Below are positions 9,695 through 19,189 of a stretch of DNA of 19,911 nucleotides, piece after piece. Each line of letters opens with the position of its first letter. Positions within the stretch are counted from its first letter, which is position 1. Location of the stretch: the NCBI GenBank assembly GCA_002900995.3, contig CM035304.1, positions 2,421,231-2,441,141 on the forward strand, in the 5' to 3' direction. The notes under the pieces were generated by a model. The model was not told where the DNA came from, searched no databases, and saw nothing but the letters and a program-made list of their open reading frames with translations. The DNA comes from Ganoderma boninense. Taxonomy: Eukaryota; Basidiomycota; Agaricomycetes; Polyporales; Polyporaceae. A program made the translations under genes and the position numbers.

Positions 9695-10809
9695 TCACTG
9701 GTTGCCCGGTGGCATGGAGTGTATGGGCAGTTCCATCGGACCAAAAGGCCCCGGTGGTGATTGAGTGCGCGCCCTAGTATCATTGGGTTGGCTCTGCGAT
9801 GGTGGTGTCAGCATGCTGAGTCTCCTCGAAGATGGTCACGTACTGCATCCGTGGCGCCTTGATGGTCAAAACACGGTTGCAATGGGTCGTTCGCAGATGG
9901 TGTATAACGTATAGTCCGGCCCCACGGCTTCAAGAAGCGTTTCGGCGAGTCGGCGAGGAGGTAGACATGATGCTGCGAAGACGTGTTCAGGAACCGGTAG
10001 ATCTCCTTCGGCATCACTGGCGTGACGACGTGTAGGCGTGTACAAGCCCCCCAGGCGAACAGGCTCGTATCAAAAGACTGCTTCATGATCTCTTGCTGGA
10101 GGCGTCGGAACGCCTGTCGTCCCTCCCCGTAGATCGTGGGCATATTGACGTTGAAGAGGCCCCTAAGGCAGTACGCCTCGTCCTCGACACGCGTCGTGCT
10201 CCTTTTCGACGCCCACAACATGCGCTCAGCGACGCTGACGGTCGAGCAATGTACTTCGTGTGTAAGCACCCGCGAGGACACGCCTGTGACCTCCCGAAGG
10301 AGCGACGCAAGCTCCACCTTGTTCCCGATGGTCTGCCAGTCTCGAGAGACGAAGATGACCACAGTGGGGGCAATGAGCTCCTGGAGCGTCCATCCACGCG
10401 AGTGCCAGCGCGCAGTCCGGAACGCTGACATCGGCGCATCCAGCTGGCAGTTGCTCTCGACCTCCGCTAGGTACGCAAAACACACTTCTGCGCAGGAGTA
10501 CCAGCGGAACATTGAGTTGATGGCTTCCGACAGTTCGGAGCTACTCGTCTTGTCGATGCAACAGGTGTCGTCCCAAATCCACTGATACCCGTGACGCTCT
10601 GCGAGGATGCAGCATTGGCGGACCTTCTCCGATGCGAGATCGCGAGGATTTTTGCCGATCTTCTTGCACCAGTCGTGAAGGACCTGCGTCTCCTGGAACG
10701 TCTGCTCGTTGTCACCCCAAGTGTGGGACAGGATGGCATATCCGCCGATGATGGCCTCCGGGGAGGGGAAGTGGTGGAGCTCGGCACGGTCGGTGCTTAG
10801 CAACCACAT
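9695..10809 (-). CDS. HET-domain protein, array copy 4, lacking the C-terminal domain
   Basis: Exon 1 (10809 to 9844) encodes 322 residues with intact HET blocks: GGYAILSHTWG at 22-32, WIWDDTCCIDK at 77-87 and RGWTLQEL at 138-145. The middle block follows, with one unusual change (EAYCLRGLF instead of EAYCLMGLF). The intron (9843 to 9794, 50 nt, phase 0) has a GTACGT donor, CTGAC and a CGCAG acceptor, exactly where the paralogs have theirs. Exon 2 (9793 to 9695) gives 32 residues including GPFGPMELP, the start of the C-terminal domain, then diverges (IHSMPPGNQ) to a TGA. The product is about 354 residues: a HET module with almost no tail. The frame also extends upstream to 10986, but the MWLL start is conserved in every copy. 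It could be a functional HET-only protein or an early pseudogene; the intact HET frame favours expression until recently. Confidence 0.82.
9794..9843 (-). other. Intron of HET copy 4
   Basis: 50-nt phase-0 intron, the same length as that of copy 3. Splicing joins ...GATDA to SQPNDTRA and restores the GPFG-MELP motif in frame, which is strong support. Unspliced, the frame ends at 9808. Confidence 0.75.
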
Positions 10810-11319
10810 GGCAGCAGTTCTGTAGCAGACGCCTGTGCATACGAGGCGAAAGAGCTTCAGTACATTTAACACAGAGCCCGCTCGCATGAATAGGAGAGGG
10901 CGTTCTTCAGAGAAAGGTCTACGCACCAGAACAGGGATGGAGGACAGTGGCACAAAGAGGGCATGAGGGGGAAGCGGCACCTTCATTCAGAACTGACTCA
11001 GTGTTTCAACACGGTTCAGACCTGATCACAGTCAATGTCAGGCACCGCAGACTGGGCCATGTTGCCTTCCTTAAAACTGGATCATCAGCGGCGCATCTGA
11101 CATGTTGGATAGTCTGATAATGTTGAACAAAATGTTACGACTATAATCAGATCGAAGGCGAGCAGCTTATCAAATTTGGCCAAGCTCGAATTCGAAGACG
11201 GCAAGGCCCCAGAGCATCAGTAGAGCACGAATCTGCCTGAAATCGGTCAAACTGAGCTAAACGAATAGCAGAAACGAATCCTCGCACCTCACAAATCAAC
11301 ATACAGAGACGTGTCATCT
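10810..11319. other. Intergenic region between HET copies 4 and 5
   Basis: 510 bp holding the leader of copy 4 and the 3' flank of copy 5. An open minus-strand frame continues from copy 4 up to 10986, but it is treated as leader because no paralog shares it. Nothing else is seen. Confidence 0.6.
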
Positions 11320-13273
11320 CTACCCCTTCCACTCCCCCTTATACACCATGCCAACGACCAGCGTCCCGCCGGGGTTGATTGGACAAGGCACGAACGAGAG
11401 CGTGAGCGAGTGGCGGTCCAGCAACGCCTCCGTATCCCTGAATGGCCTCATGCGCCCGTCCCACGCACAGACGTGGTCCGCAGGGCACGCGTGCCCTAGA
11501 TGCTCGAGAGGGGGACGTTCCCCGACATGGTAGAACCGGACGGTCGCCCAGTGTTGCACAGACTGCCTCTGGCTCGACGTCGACGAGCCGGGTGTCAAGT
11601 CCGAGCCGTGGGGGCCGGTACAGAGGCCAAGGAGCACGACGATGCGGTCGGTGACGTCGAGTGCGTACTGCCGCTGCTTGAACGTCAAAACGATAGGTTG
11701 TGACAGCCGGCCTTTGCGGTACTGCGAGAGGTTGTGGACAGCCTCGATTTCCCATGCGGGTCTTCGTCCCTCGTGCTTTAACAGGGAGCTCATCCCCTTC
11801 TTCGTGAACCGGAACGGAGAGGACACGCTGCTACCCGTCAGAGTGTGCATCGGGATAGAGGTAGCAATGTCCGGGGGTGGGCGATGTGCGATGTAGATCT
11901 CACGCCATTCGGGTGTCACGGGGCGCCCGGGCTCGACGAGAAGGGCGTCGGTGGTGCCCTCAAAGAGGATCAGGCGTTGGATCGCCCACCCGTTGTGCCA
12001 TCCGGTGTGGTAGAGTGTGCGCGAGGGATGGGAGGAACTGGTGCACGGCACGAGGATGAGGCCTACGGGTGAACGTACCGTGGATTGGAGCCAGAACGGG
12101 ATTGCAACGAGGAAGAGAGACGTCTCAATGACAGGGAGGAGTGCGCGCACGCCGTATGGAGTGATCGTAAATTCTGGGACTTGAACGGCCTTCGGAGTTG
12201 GTGGATTTGGCACTGGAAGTTCTCCCTGCTAAGGCGCCATGAGCATGAGCATAACGAAACTGATACGGTTGGCATACCACAGCATCGAGAGCCTTCCTTG
12301 GAAGGGTAGGGGGCGCATACACGAAGGTAGTGGCCCCAACAAAGTCTCGAGGAGAGTTTGCCAGAAGGTAGGAACTAGTGTCGCTGTGAAAGAGCTCGTC
12401 GTAATCGTTGATGGGGTCCTCGTGAACGCCCAGCCCGAAGTCGAAGTGCCATGCGAGGAGGTCACGCTTGCCCCAAAGAAACAGTGAGGTGTCTACCGAC
12501 CGCTTCATGATCTTCTCCTGTAGTCTGTAGAATGCCTGTCGTCCTTCGCCGTAGAGTGTGGTCATGTGAATAGAGAAGATGCCCATCAGGCAGTACGCCT
12601 CGTCCTCCACTCGTGTCGTTTCCCGCTTGGAAGCCCACGTCATGCGCTCGATGACGCTGATGCTCGCGAGGTCTGTCTCCTTCCGTAGAACGGACGCAGG
12701 GATCCTGGTTGCTGCCTGTAAGACGTCCGCCAGGTCCATCTTCGTCCCTAGCACCTCCCAGTCTTGCGAGACGAAGATGAGAAAAGACGGGGCGACAAGC
12801 TCTTGCAAGGTCCAGCCCCGCCTATGCCACCGGCTGTTCCTGAACGCGGAATAGTCCCCGATAGACATCCCGTCGCTTGGTACATCCTCCAAAAAGGCAT
12901 AACACACCTCAGCGAGCGAGTAGTACTGGTACATGGAGTTGATAGCTTCAGAGAGGTCGGAGCTGCTTGACTTGTCGATGCAGCAAGTATCGTTCCAGAT
13001 CCATTTGTAGCCGTGACGCTCCGCCATAGCACAGGACTCGCGGACCTTCGGGGAGGCATAGTCGCGAAGATTCATGCTTCGCGTGGCGCCCTTGAGGAAA
13101 CGCAAGGCACGCTTGACTCCGCTTGCAGAGAGCAGCTCGTGCAGCTTCTTGACATCCTGGAAGGACATCTCGTGGGAGCCCCAGACATGGGAGAGGATAG
13201 CGTAGCCTCCGGGGACGCCCTCGGGTGACGGAAAGTAATGCAACTCTGCCCGGTCCGTACTCAGCAACCACAT
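11320..13273 (-). CDS. HET-domain protein, array copy 5 (complete)
   Basis: Exon 1 (13273 to 12278) encodes 332 residues: GGYAILSHVWG at 22-32, WIWNDTCCIDK at 91-101 and RGWTLQEL at 152-159. The middle block (KRETTRVEDEAYCLMGIFSI, then YGEGRQAF) follows. The insertion between HET blocks 1 and 2 is longer than in copies 1-4, as in copy 6, and both share YYSLAEVCYA, so 5 and 6 form a second subfamily. Intron 12277 to 12229 (49 nt, phase 0), or to 12226 if the second AG of TAGCAG is used. Exon 2 (12228 to 11320) gives about 302 residues: VPEFTITPYG, WREIYIAHRPPP, FRFTKKGM, VVLLGLC, and a closing FVPCPINPGGTLVVGMVYKG. The total is about 634 residues. The start is chosen at MWLL although the frame opens to 13396. 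No membrane segments; probably cytosolic. Role inferred from the HET family. Confidence 0.92.
12229..12277 (-). other. Intron of HET copy 5 with tandem acceptor
   Basis: Donor GTATGC after ...ALDAV; acceptor CTTAG followed at once by CAG. Both choices keep phase 0 and differ by one glutamine. Exon 2 has an in-frame TAG just before the acceptor, so splicing is required for the full protein. Confidence 0.75.
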
Positions 13274-14389
13274 GCCTCTGTATGCGCATTGGATGAATAT
13301 TGCTGAGATCAACGAGGTGTCAGACTTGCACATACCACAATTGTGCGGTACTTTCGTCTCTGAAGTGGACGCAGAGCGCAGGGACCAAAGGGACAAGTCG
13401 TGGCCCTCAACTGCTAGATATGGCTCGAACGTGCGCGCAACCCTCTACGTGGCCGCTCCAATCTTGCGCTCTAATAGTGGAAAAGAGATGTTAAGATGGA
13501 GTTGCAAGGGTTTTGCGGTGTTCAGGTGATAGGGACCAGCGGAGAGCCACACGACTAGAGCAACCAAACAGCGCATAAGGGACAAAAGAACGAGTATGGA
13601 GACCACGCGCAAGAACTCCGCATAGGATAGCGGAGGGGAATGACTGAAAACACCGATATACTCACAGATTCGCCCCCAGAAAATCGTTCTCCCTCGGCCT
13701 GTCGTTCTTCCTCCGAGTATGGCTGTCCGAGACTCCAAGTTTTGACTAAGGTCGTTTGCGGGGCCTTGCCCAACGGCCAACAAGCAGCGAGACAAGACGA
13801 CAAGCAGCACTATGAGATGGAAATCATGAGAGGAAGCCTGGCTGGCAGGACAAGATCATGATGAGGCAACAGAGAAAGGCCTGTTGAAGCCAGGAAGGAG
13901 CAGAGCTGCCAGAGCAGCGCGCCGAAGCTGACATGAATCATGAAGCTGCCTTGCCAGAAGCGCTGGAACCCGGCCATGAAGTCTGCGGGCCGGACCGTCG
14001 GACCGCATCCATCCACTGCTCAGATCTCAGACCCCATTGCAAGCTTAAGTTTGCAACTCCCCCAAAGCTAAGCTATGAGCTCAATAATACGTCCATCAGC
14101 CTCAGGTGGCATCGAACAAGAAGATAGTCAGTAGTGGCCACGATCGTCGCCAACGAGGGGGCGGTGATCATTGAACGTCAACTTCAAGATTACGACGACG
14201 CAGTAAAGGACTACAGAGCGACATTGCGGCGAGCAGTGGGTATTCGAAAACAACAACATGCATAACAGTGTTAAGGTACAGAATTAGCAGGACATTATAC
14301 AGAATATCGGACAAAATTAAAAGCACAAGCACAAGTACAGTACTGAATATGGATGGCATCGCGTGAGCGAGCCCCGCCTCCAAGACCGG
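13274..14389. other. Intergenic region between HET copies 5 and 6
   Basis: 1.1 kb holding the leader of copy 5 and the 3' flank of copy 6. Minus-strand frames between 13445 and 14016 are rich in hydrophobic residues (separate low-confidence entry). The stretch 14017-14389 is AT-richer, with no gene seen. Confidence 0.5.
13445..13810 (-). CDS. Doubtful small hydrophobic ORF upstream of HET copy 5
   Basis: The minus frame ends at 13445 and is open for about 120 codons. Its last third has a membrane-like stretch (VVSILVLLSLMRCLVALVVW) followed by a polar tail. A possible 50-nt intron (GTGAGT near 13667, acceptor CGGAG near 13618) would join an acidic segment (YSEEERQAEGERF) in another frame to the hydrophobic segment. 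There is no ATG at the head of either frame, so an upstream exon would be needed. No family is recognised. It may be non-coding. Confidence 0.2.
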   Translation of the reverse strand: MLLVVLSRCLLAVGQGPANDLSQNLESRTAILGGRTTGRGRTIFWGRICEYIGVFSHSPPLSYAEFLRVVSILVLLSLMRCLVALVVWLSAGPYHLNTAKPLQLHLNISFPLLERKIGAAT

Positions 14390-16318
14390 TCACTCGCCCT
14401 GGCCCTCAAGGTCCCGACCCTTGTGGTAGTGCATATCCACGACCAGCGTGTCCGCAGGGTTGATCGGGCACGGCGAGAACGCGAGCGTCAGCGCGCTCTG
14501 GAACGAGAAGTACGACGCCTCGAACGTCTTCCTCCTGTCCCGCCACTCCCCGATGTGGTCCTCCGCGCACTCGTGCACCCCCACCTCACTCGCATGCGGC
14601 GCGTCCCCATACGGCCGCACCGTCGCCCAGTGCGCCCCGAGCTCTTCGCCCGCGCCCGCGCCCGCTGCCATGTGAGCTGTGCAGCGCCCGAAGGCGAGCA
14701 CGAGGAACCCTCCGTAGCAGTCGCGGAACGTGAACGCCATGGGCGTCGACCCGCGCCAGACGGGCGGCATCTTCGAGACGGACTCGAGCGTCCACTTGGC
14801 GCGGCTGAGCGCCTGGAAGGCCTGCTTCGGGATGCGGAACGGGCCCGCGAGGCTGCTCCGGAGGAGGATGCGCGGGTTGCTCGGCGTGCGCGGGGGCGGG
14901 CGGTGCGTGATGTAGAGGGTGCGCCACTTGAGCGAGACGGGCTTGTCGCGGATGCGGAGGTCGTCGAGGCTCTGTGGGAGCCGGACCAGGCGGAGGATGT
15001 GGATCGACGTCTTGTCCCGACAGCCTGTGTGGTAGAGCGGGCGCGAGGGGTCTGGAGAGTCCGCGCAGAGGGTCAGAACCAGGCCGAGGGGATATTGTCT
15101 CCTGCCCTCTTTGACGGAGCAGAGCAGGATGGCGATGAGGGTGCGGGGGTTGACCTTGAAGGTCTGGACGTGGGCGTTGATGCCGAAAGGAGTGATAGAG
15201 AAGGTCGGGATGGCGCCTTGCGGGGACAAGGCCGTCTTCGACTTCGCCGCGACCATGGGGTCGGAGCTGATCGACTGCGTAGAAGATTGGGTGAGCAAAT
15301 AAAATCCCACAATCGGCACTGATTCACTCACGTTTCTCTTGTGCGAGGTAATAGCGGCGCGCGGGGGAGAGAATGACACTGCATTCGACGTGTGGAACGC
15401 ATGCGGTGAGTCGGCTAGAATGTAGTAGTTCGCGTCCTCGCTGTCGAGCGCAGAGCCGCCCCCGTTGACGTCCAAGCTCCGTGTTGAGAAGCCCCAGGCG
15501 ACGAGCGACGTGTCGACCAGCTTCTTCATGATCTCCTCCTGGAGACGGAAGAACGCGTGCCGACCCTCCCCATACAGCGTCGAGATGTTGATGGAGAAGA
15601 TGCCCATGAGGCAGTACGCCTCGTCCTCGACGCGCGTGGTCTCGCGCCCCGCCGCCCACGACATGCGCTGCGCGACACTGAGGCTGCTCAGCTCAACCTC
15701 CTTCCGCAGCACCGTCGCAGGCACCATCGTGATCACCTCGAGCTCGTCCGCGAGGTCCGCCTTCGTGCCGAGCACCTTCCAGTCCGTTGAGAGGAACAGG
15801 AGGAAGTCGGGCGCGATGAGCTCCTGGAGGGTCCACCCGCGCTTGTGCCACCGGCTCTCGTGGAAAGCCAACTCCCAATTCTCGCTCTCCTTGTTCGGCA
15901 CGTCGCGCAGGTACGCGTAGCAGACCTCTGCCAGGGAGTAGTAGCGGTACATCGAGTTGATTGCCTCAGAGAGCTCGGACGAGCTCCGCTTGTCGATGCA
16001 GCAGGTGTCATTCCAGATCCACTTGTACCCGTGGCGTTCGGCGAGGATGCAGCTCTCCCGAATCTTCGCGGACGCGAAGTCGCGCGGGTTGGGGTTGCGG
16101 GCCGAGGTGACTGTGGAAGGCTTGCGCTTGAAGAAGCTGACGCCGGGTGCGATGATGTTGGTGCGAGCGGAAGCGCACTCCTCGCGGAGCCTTTGGAGGT
16201 CTTGAAACGTCTGCTCTTCCTTGTCCCAGACATGCGACAGAATCGCATATCCCCCGGGCACGTCCTCCGGGGACGCGAAGTAGTGCAGCTCCGCGCGGTC
16301 GGTACTGAGAAGCCACAT
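14390..16318 (-). CDS. HET-domain protein, array copy 6 (complete)
   Basis: One 642-residue ORF from MWLLSTDRAELHYF to a TGA at 14392-14390. HET block 1 is GGYAILSHVWD (22-32), with D in place of the usual final G. WIWNDTCCIDK is at 100-110 and RGWTLQEL at 160-167. Between blocks 1 and 2 is an insertion of about 15-25 residues with a basic patch (FFKRKPS). The middle block is intact (EDEAYCLMGIFSI, YGEGRHAF). The C-terminal domain (IPTFSITPFGI, WRTLYITHRPPP, FRIPKQAF, SPCPINPADTLVVDMHYHKG) resembles copy 5. A probable 57-nt in-frame intron (15331 to 15275) lies at the conserved site; splicing would give 623 residues. Codons are very rich in G and C at third positions, which also creates a 319-codon antisense frame. 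It is the last HET gene before the gene-poor right flank. Confidence 0.92.
   Translation of the reverse strand: MWLLSTDRAELHYFASPEDVPGGYAILSHVWDKEEQTFQDLQRLREECASARTNIIAPGVSFFKRKPSTVTSARNPNPRDFASAKIRESCILAERHGYKWIWNDTCCIDKRSSSELSEAINSMYRYYSLAEVCYAYLRDVPNKESENWELAFHESRWHKRGWTLQELIAPDFLLFLSTDWKVLGTKADLADELEVITMVPATVLRKEVELSSLSVAQRMSWAAGRETTRVEDEAYCLMGIFSINISTLYGEGRHAFFRLQEEIMKKLVDTSLVAWGFSTRSLDVNGGGSALDSEDANYYILADSPHAFHTSNAVSFSPPRAAITSHKRNVSESVPIVGFYLLTQSSTQSISSDPMVAAKSKTALSPQGAIPTFSITPFGINAHVQTFKVNPRTLIAILLCSVKEGRRQYPLGLVLTLCADSPDPSRPLYHTGCRDKTSIHILRLVRLPQSLDDLRIRDKPVSLKWRTLYITHRPPPRTPSNPRILLRSSLAGPFRIPKQAFQALSRAKWTLESVSKMPPVWRGSTPMAFTFRDCYGGFLVLAFGRCTAHMAAGAGAGEELGAHWATVRPYGDAPHASEVGVHECAEDHIGEWRDRRKTFEASYFSFQSALTLAFSPCPINPADTLVVDMHYHKGRDLEGQGE
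15275..15331 (-). other. Probable 57-nt in-frame intron of HET copy 6
   Basis: Donor GTGAGT after ...SHKRN, CTCAC branch-like sequence, acceptor CTACGCAG. Phase 0, no stop, divisible by three. The encoded stretch (VSESVPIVGFYLLTQSSTQ) is AT-richer than the flanking GC-rich exons, as expected of an intron. The position matches the other five copies. Confidence 0.7.
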
Positions 16319-19189
16319 CTGTACGGAGACCTAGTGGAAAGTTATGAACGAGATCAGGTACGTGCGAGGGGTTCGTGCTTACAAAACACAGTCTGGGCCG
16401 GGTAACGAGTGTATCGGGCACGTAGGTGTACGATGTACGATCTAAATGTCACGTTAGCACTGTTAGACCATACGAAATATAGTAATGCGCGACGCACATC
16501 GGATGGTGAACTAACAGTCTCCTCGAAACGACGTGACGTCGCAGGGAAGTTGTTCCGAGCCCACACCAACGAGATTAGTGGAGGCAATGAGGGGGGGTAT
16601 AACCTCAAGCGTGAGCTTCACGCACGTCCGAGGGAGAGGACCTCGGGACGGGTTTGGAGGTCGACGGCGTAGACTTGCGACCATTAAAAGGGGCGCGATG
16701 ACACTGCGCAGGTGCTGTGCTTCGGCTTTAGCGATGGCATATGTGGCAGCAGCAATTTTCGAATAACGTACAGATGTTTAGTCCGTCCCACGGACCCGAG
16801 AACTTCTCCAGCAACGCTCCTTGGTAACTAAGCAACCAGAATGGCGTGGGCTTCTACTTATACACACTTGACCAGATGCTACGTCGAAGTATGTCGACGC
16901 TGTTCCACGACGAGGAGAGTCAATAAATCAGATCGCGCGCACGGTGGAGCTCCAAGAGGTCGGACTAACGAGAGAATATGACGTGGACTGACCTAGGCTA
17001 GGGCCTCATGTCGTGGCTGAAGTGTTTGAGGGTAGACAAATATCCCACTGGGGTCGCCTGAGACGGCACAAACTGAACGCCTGCATCCTCGGACCCTTTG
17101 GGACTGTACTCGGCTCAAGCTATTGAGGTTTCATCTCGACGCGTCAGAAACACTCGCGGTGTTCCAAGCCGCCATGTATTCGTACCTCATTACTGGGGGA
17201 AACTGGCCAACTTTCGGGAATCCATGTAGCCTTCGGTCCTTCCCTTCTGACCGAATGGCGGGGTAGTTGCGGACTTTGTACTGGCATGGGAGAGATTCGC
17301 CCTTCTATGGGCGGCCAACGCACCGCATTGTGTGACTGCCTTGGGACCTGACCTCGAGGAGGACCCTGCGGCTGCGAATCGGTCGTGTGCGCGGTCCGTA
17401 CTGACATTACGACAGCTTGTCGCCGAACCCCAATCGAACCCTGAGGCCTTGAGGCTCGATGTCTGACGACACCTAGCTTGGCTCGAACGCCGTATATATG
17501 CGGTGCGATAATCCATGCAGCCTTGGAGATCTCTCCAGACTCCAGGCCGTGAGTGGTCGGGGAGGAAGTGAGTAGCACTGGAAATCTGCGCCGTCTGAGA
17601 GGTCCTGGATAAAGAGGAGTAAGGACCGAAGGAAATGGTACTGGTCAACTTGAGCTTGAGTGGTGCTGAGAGCGAAAAGCGCCTTACCCTTCCAGTTCCC
17701 ACGTGGCGAGCAAATACGCGCGCTTGATACAAACCAGTCACGACTTCGCCGCGGCCGCTTACCTCAGACTATCGTTGGGCCCTTGCGGCCCTTACTTGTG
17801 CTGCCCCTACGCAAGGACTGTCCTTGATAATAGGACATGATGCTTGATGAGAATTATTTGGAAGCTGTGGGACGAGTGGTCAGGTGGGACGCCATGGAGG
17901 GGGGCCCGTGATACCGTTCATCTTCTCTTGAAGTGACGGCCGAGATCCAGGGTAAATACTTAGTAAGTACTTGTAACCTATTCCACGCAGCTTCCTCACG
18001 GTGCACTGACAATCCGCCGAGGTGAATCAAGCGACGCTAGGCCCAGCTGACTCGCCGTCGTCAACTCATGGGTCCCAGCGGCCCAGCAAGGGAGGTCTCA
18101 ACTTATTGCCACGAAGCCTCCCACTTGACGTACTCATGGACTTCTTGTGCTGGCCGCGAACTTACACCACCATACCATCTGCGACATCGATCAAATCCCG
18201 TCTGTCGCCGTCCTACCCCATAGCTGAGCGTTCGATCGTCCGGTCCGAGTATCCGTGTTGAACTTTGCATCCTAATTGTTGCTTGTAATAGGCTTGCTTG
18301 CAACACTCCGGATCGTTTACTCCTGGAGGCTAATCCACTAACCACCAACTGGCACCAAGGCCCCAGTTTCTACAGGGCACGCTCCAATATGTCGGTGAGC
18401 AGCCTTCCCCATACCTGTGTATGGCAGTGGCCAAGTCCGGTGACCTATTATGGGCCCGGCCTACTAGCATGCATATCAGATTGAGAAGTTCTTCATTACG
18501 GCGGCGAATACTAGTGTCGTGACTTAACAACATCTGTCGACCCTAAACGTTCCCGGAGGGGAGACGCGATGATCCGGTGGCAAGACTCGCTTGTTTGACC
18601 TCCGCCGGGTCCGGATCCTAGGTAGTGTGCTCTTTCATTTCAGCACTGGCCATCGTGCGCGCAAGTAGGTCAACCCTCCAGTACAAGCAGCCAAATTTCA
18701 TTCTCGAAGGAGGTATCACGGATTTACGGCAGTCGGAAGCCATCATGAGGCGTTGTACGGTCGCACGAGGAGACCGTTTTCCCTGCCATGGGAAAGAGAA
18801 GCGAGCGTTTGCAGAAGGCGAGATGCGAGGGTCTTGTTGATTCCGCCTGAATTATGCCTGCTGCTTACTTTCATGGCTGTTTCATTTCATCGTTTAGGGG
18901 CGTACAAGCGCGAAAAACTCACATGCTGAACGTCGATCGGAACATAAGCCATCACGCGACAACTTCATTTGCTTCAAGCTGAGCCAATGTAAACGTCTCA
19001 TATGCGAGGAATTTGAGTATGTTGGTTCCATGCCGCCTGTCAACGTCACACTGCGCTCATGTGTCCCGGTTACGGACTGTCTTCGAAGAAGGTGCCGTGT
19101 CTCAACTGCATCCGGTAAAGACTGATCGCGACACCAACCGGTGGGCCATCTCGCATATAAACGGTTTTCGACGCTGGCGTACTTTCCCT
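16319..19189. other. Gene-poor flank right of the HET array
   Basis: About 2.9 kb. The first few hundred bases should hold the promoter of copy 6. ORFs up to 183 codons exist (17190-17741, minus) but their composition is not protein-like, and none carries a domain, HET fragment or transposase motif that I recognise. No tRNA or tandem array was seen. Confidence 0.5.
19155..19161 (+). promoter_or_regulatory. TATA-like box before the methyltransferase gene
   Basis: ATATAAA about 30 bp before the chosen ATG at 19190. The spacing would give a very short leader, so this is a suggestion only. Confidence 0.3.

Noticed and set aside
10810..10986. 59-residue N-terminal extension of HET copy 4
   Set aside because: The frame is open, but all six copies share the MWLLSTDRAEL start and no paralog has a similar extension; treated as leader.
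13274..13396. 41-residue N-terminal extension of HET copy 5
   Set aside because: Same reasoning; the upstream residues are unlike any other copy.
14363..15322. Plus-strand ORF of 319 codons
   Set aside because: Antisense to the C-terminal domain of HET copy 6. Its Arg/Glu/Ala-rich composition is the usual shadow of GC-rich third positions.
1..16318. NACHT, WD40 or ankyrin domains as in HET-E type proteins
   Set aside because: No Walker A, WD repeat or ankyrin pattern in any copy; the part after HET is the unnamed C-terminal domain.
17430..17470. tRNA-like T-loop (GGGTTCGATT on the minus strand)
   Set aside because: No matching T-stem, anticodon arm or acceptor stem could be formed around it.
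17190..17741. Minus-strand ORF of 183 codons
   Set aside because: Ser/Arg-rich, with no domain, no splice logic and no similarity to neighbours. Too weak to call.
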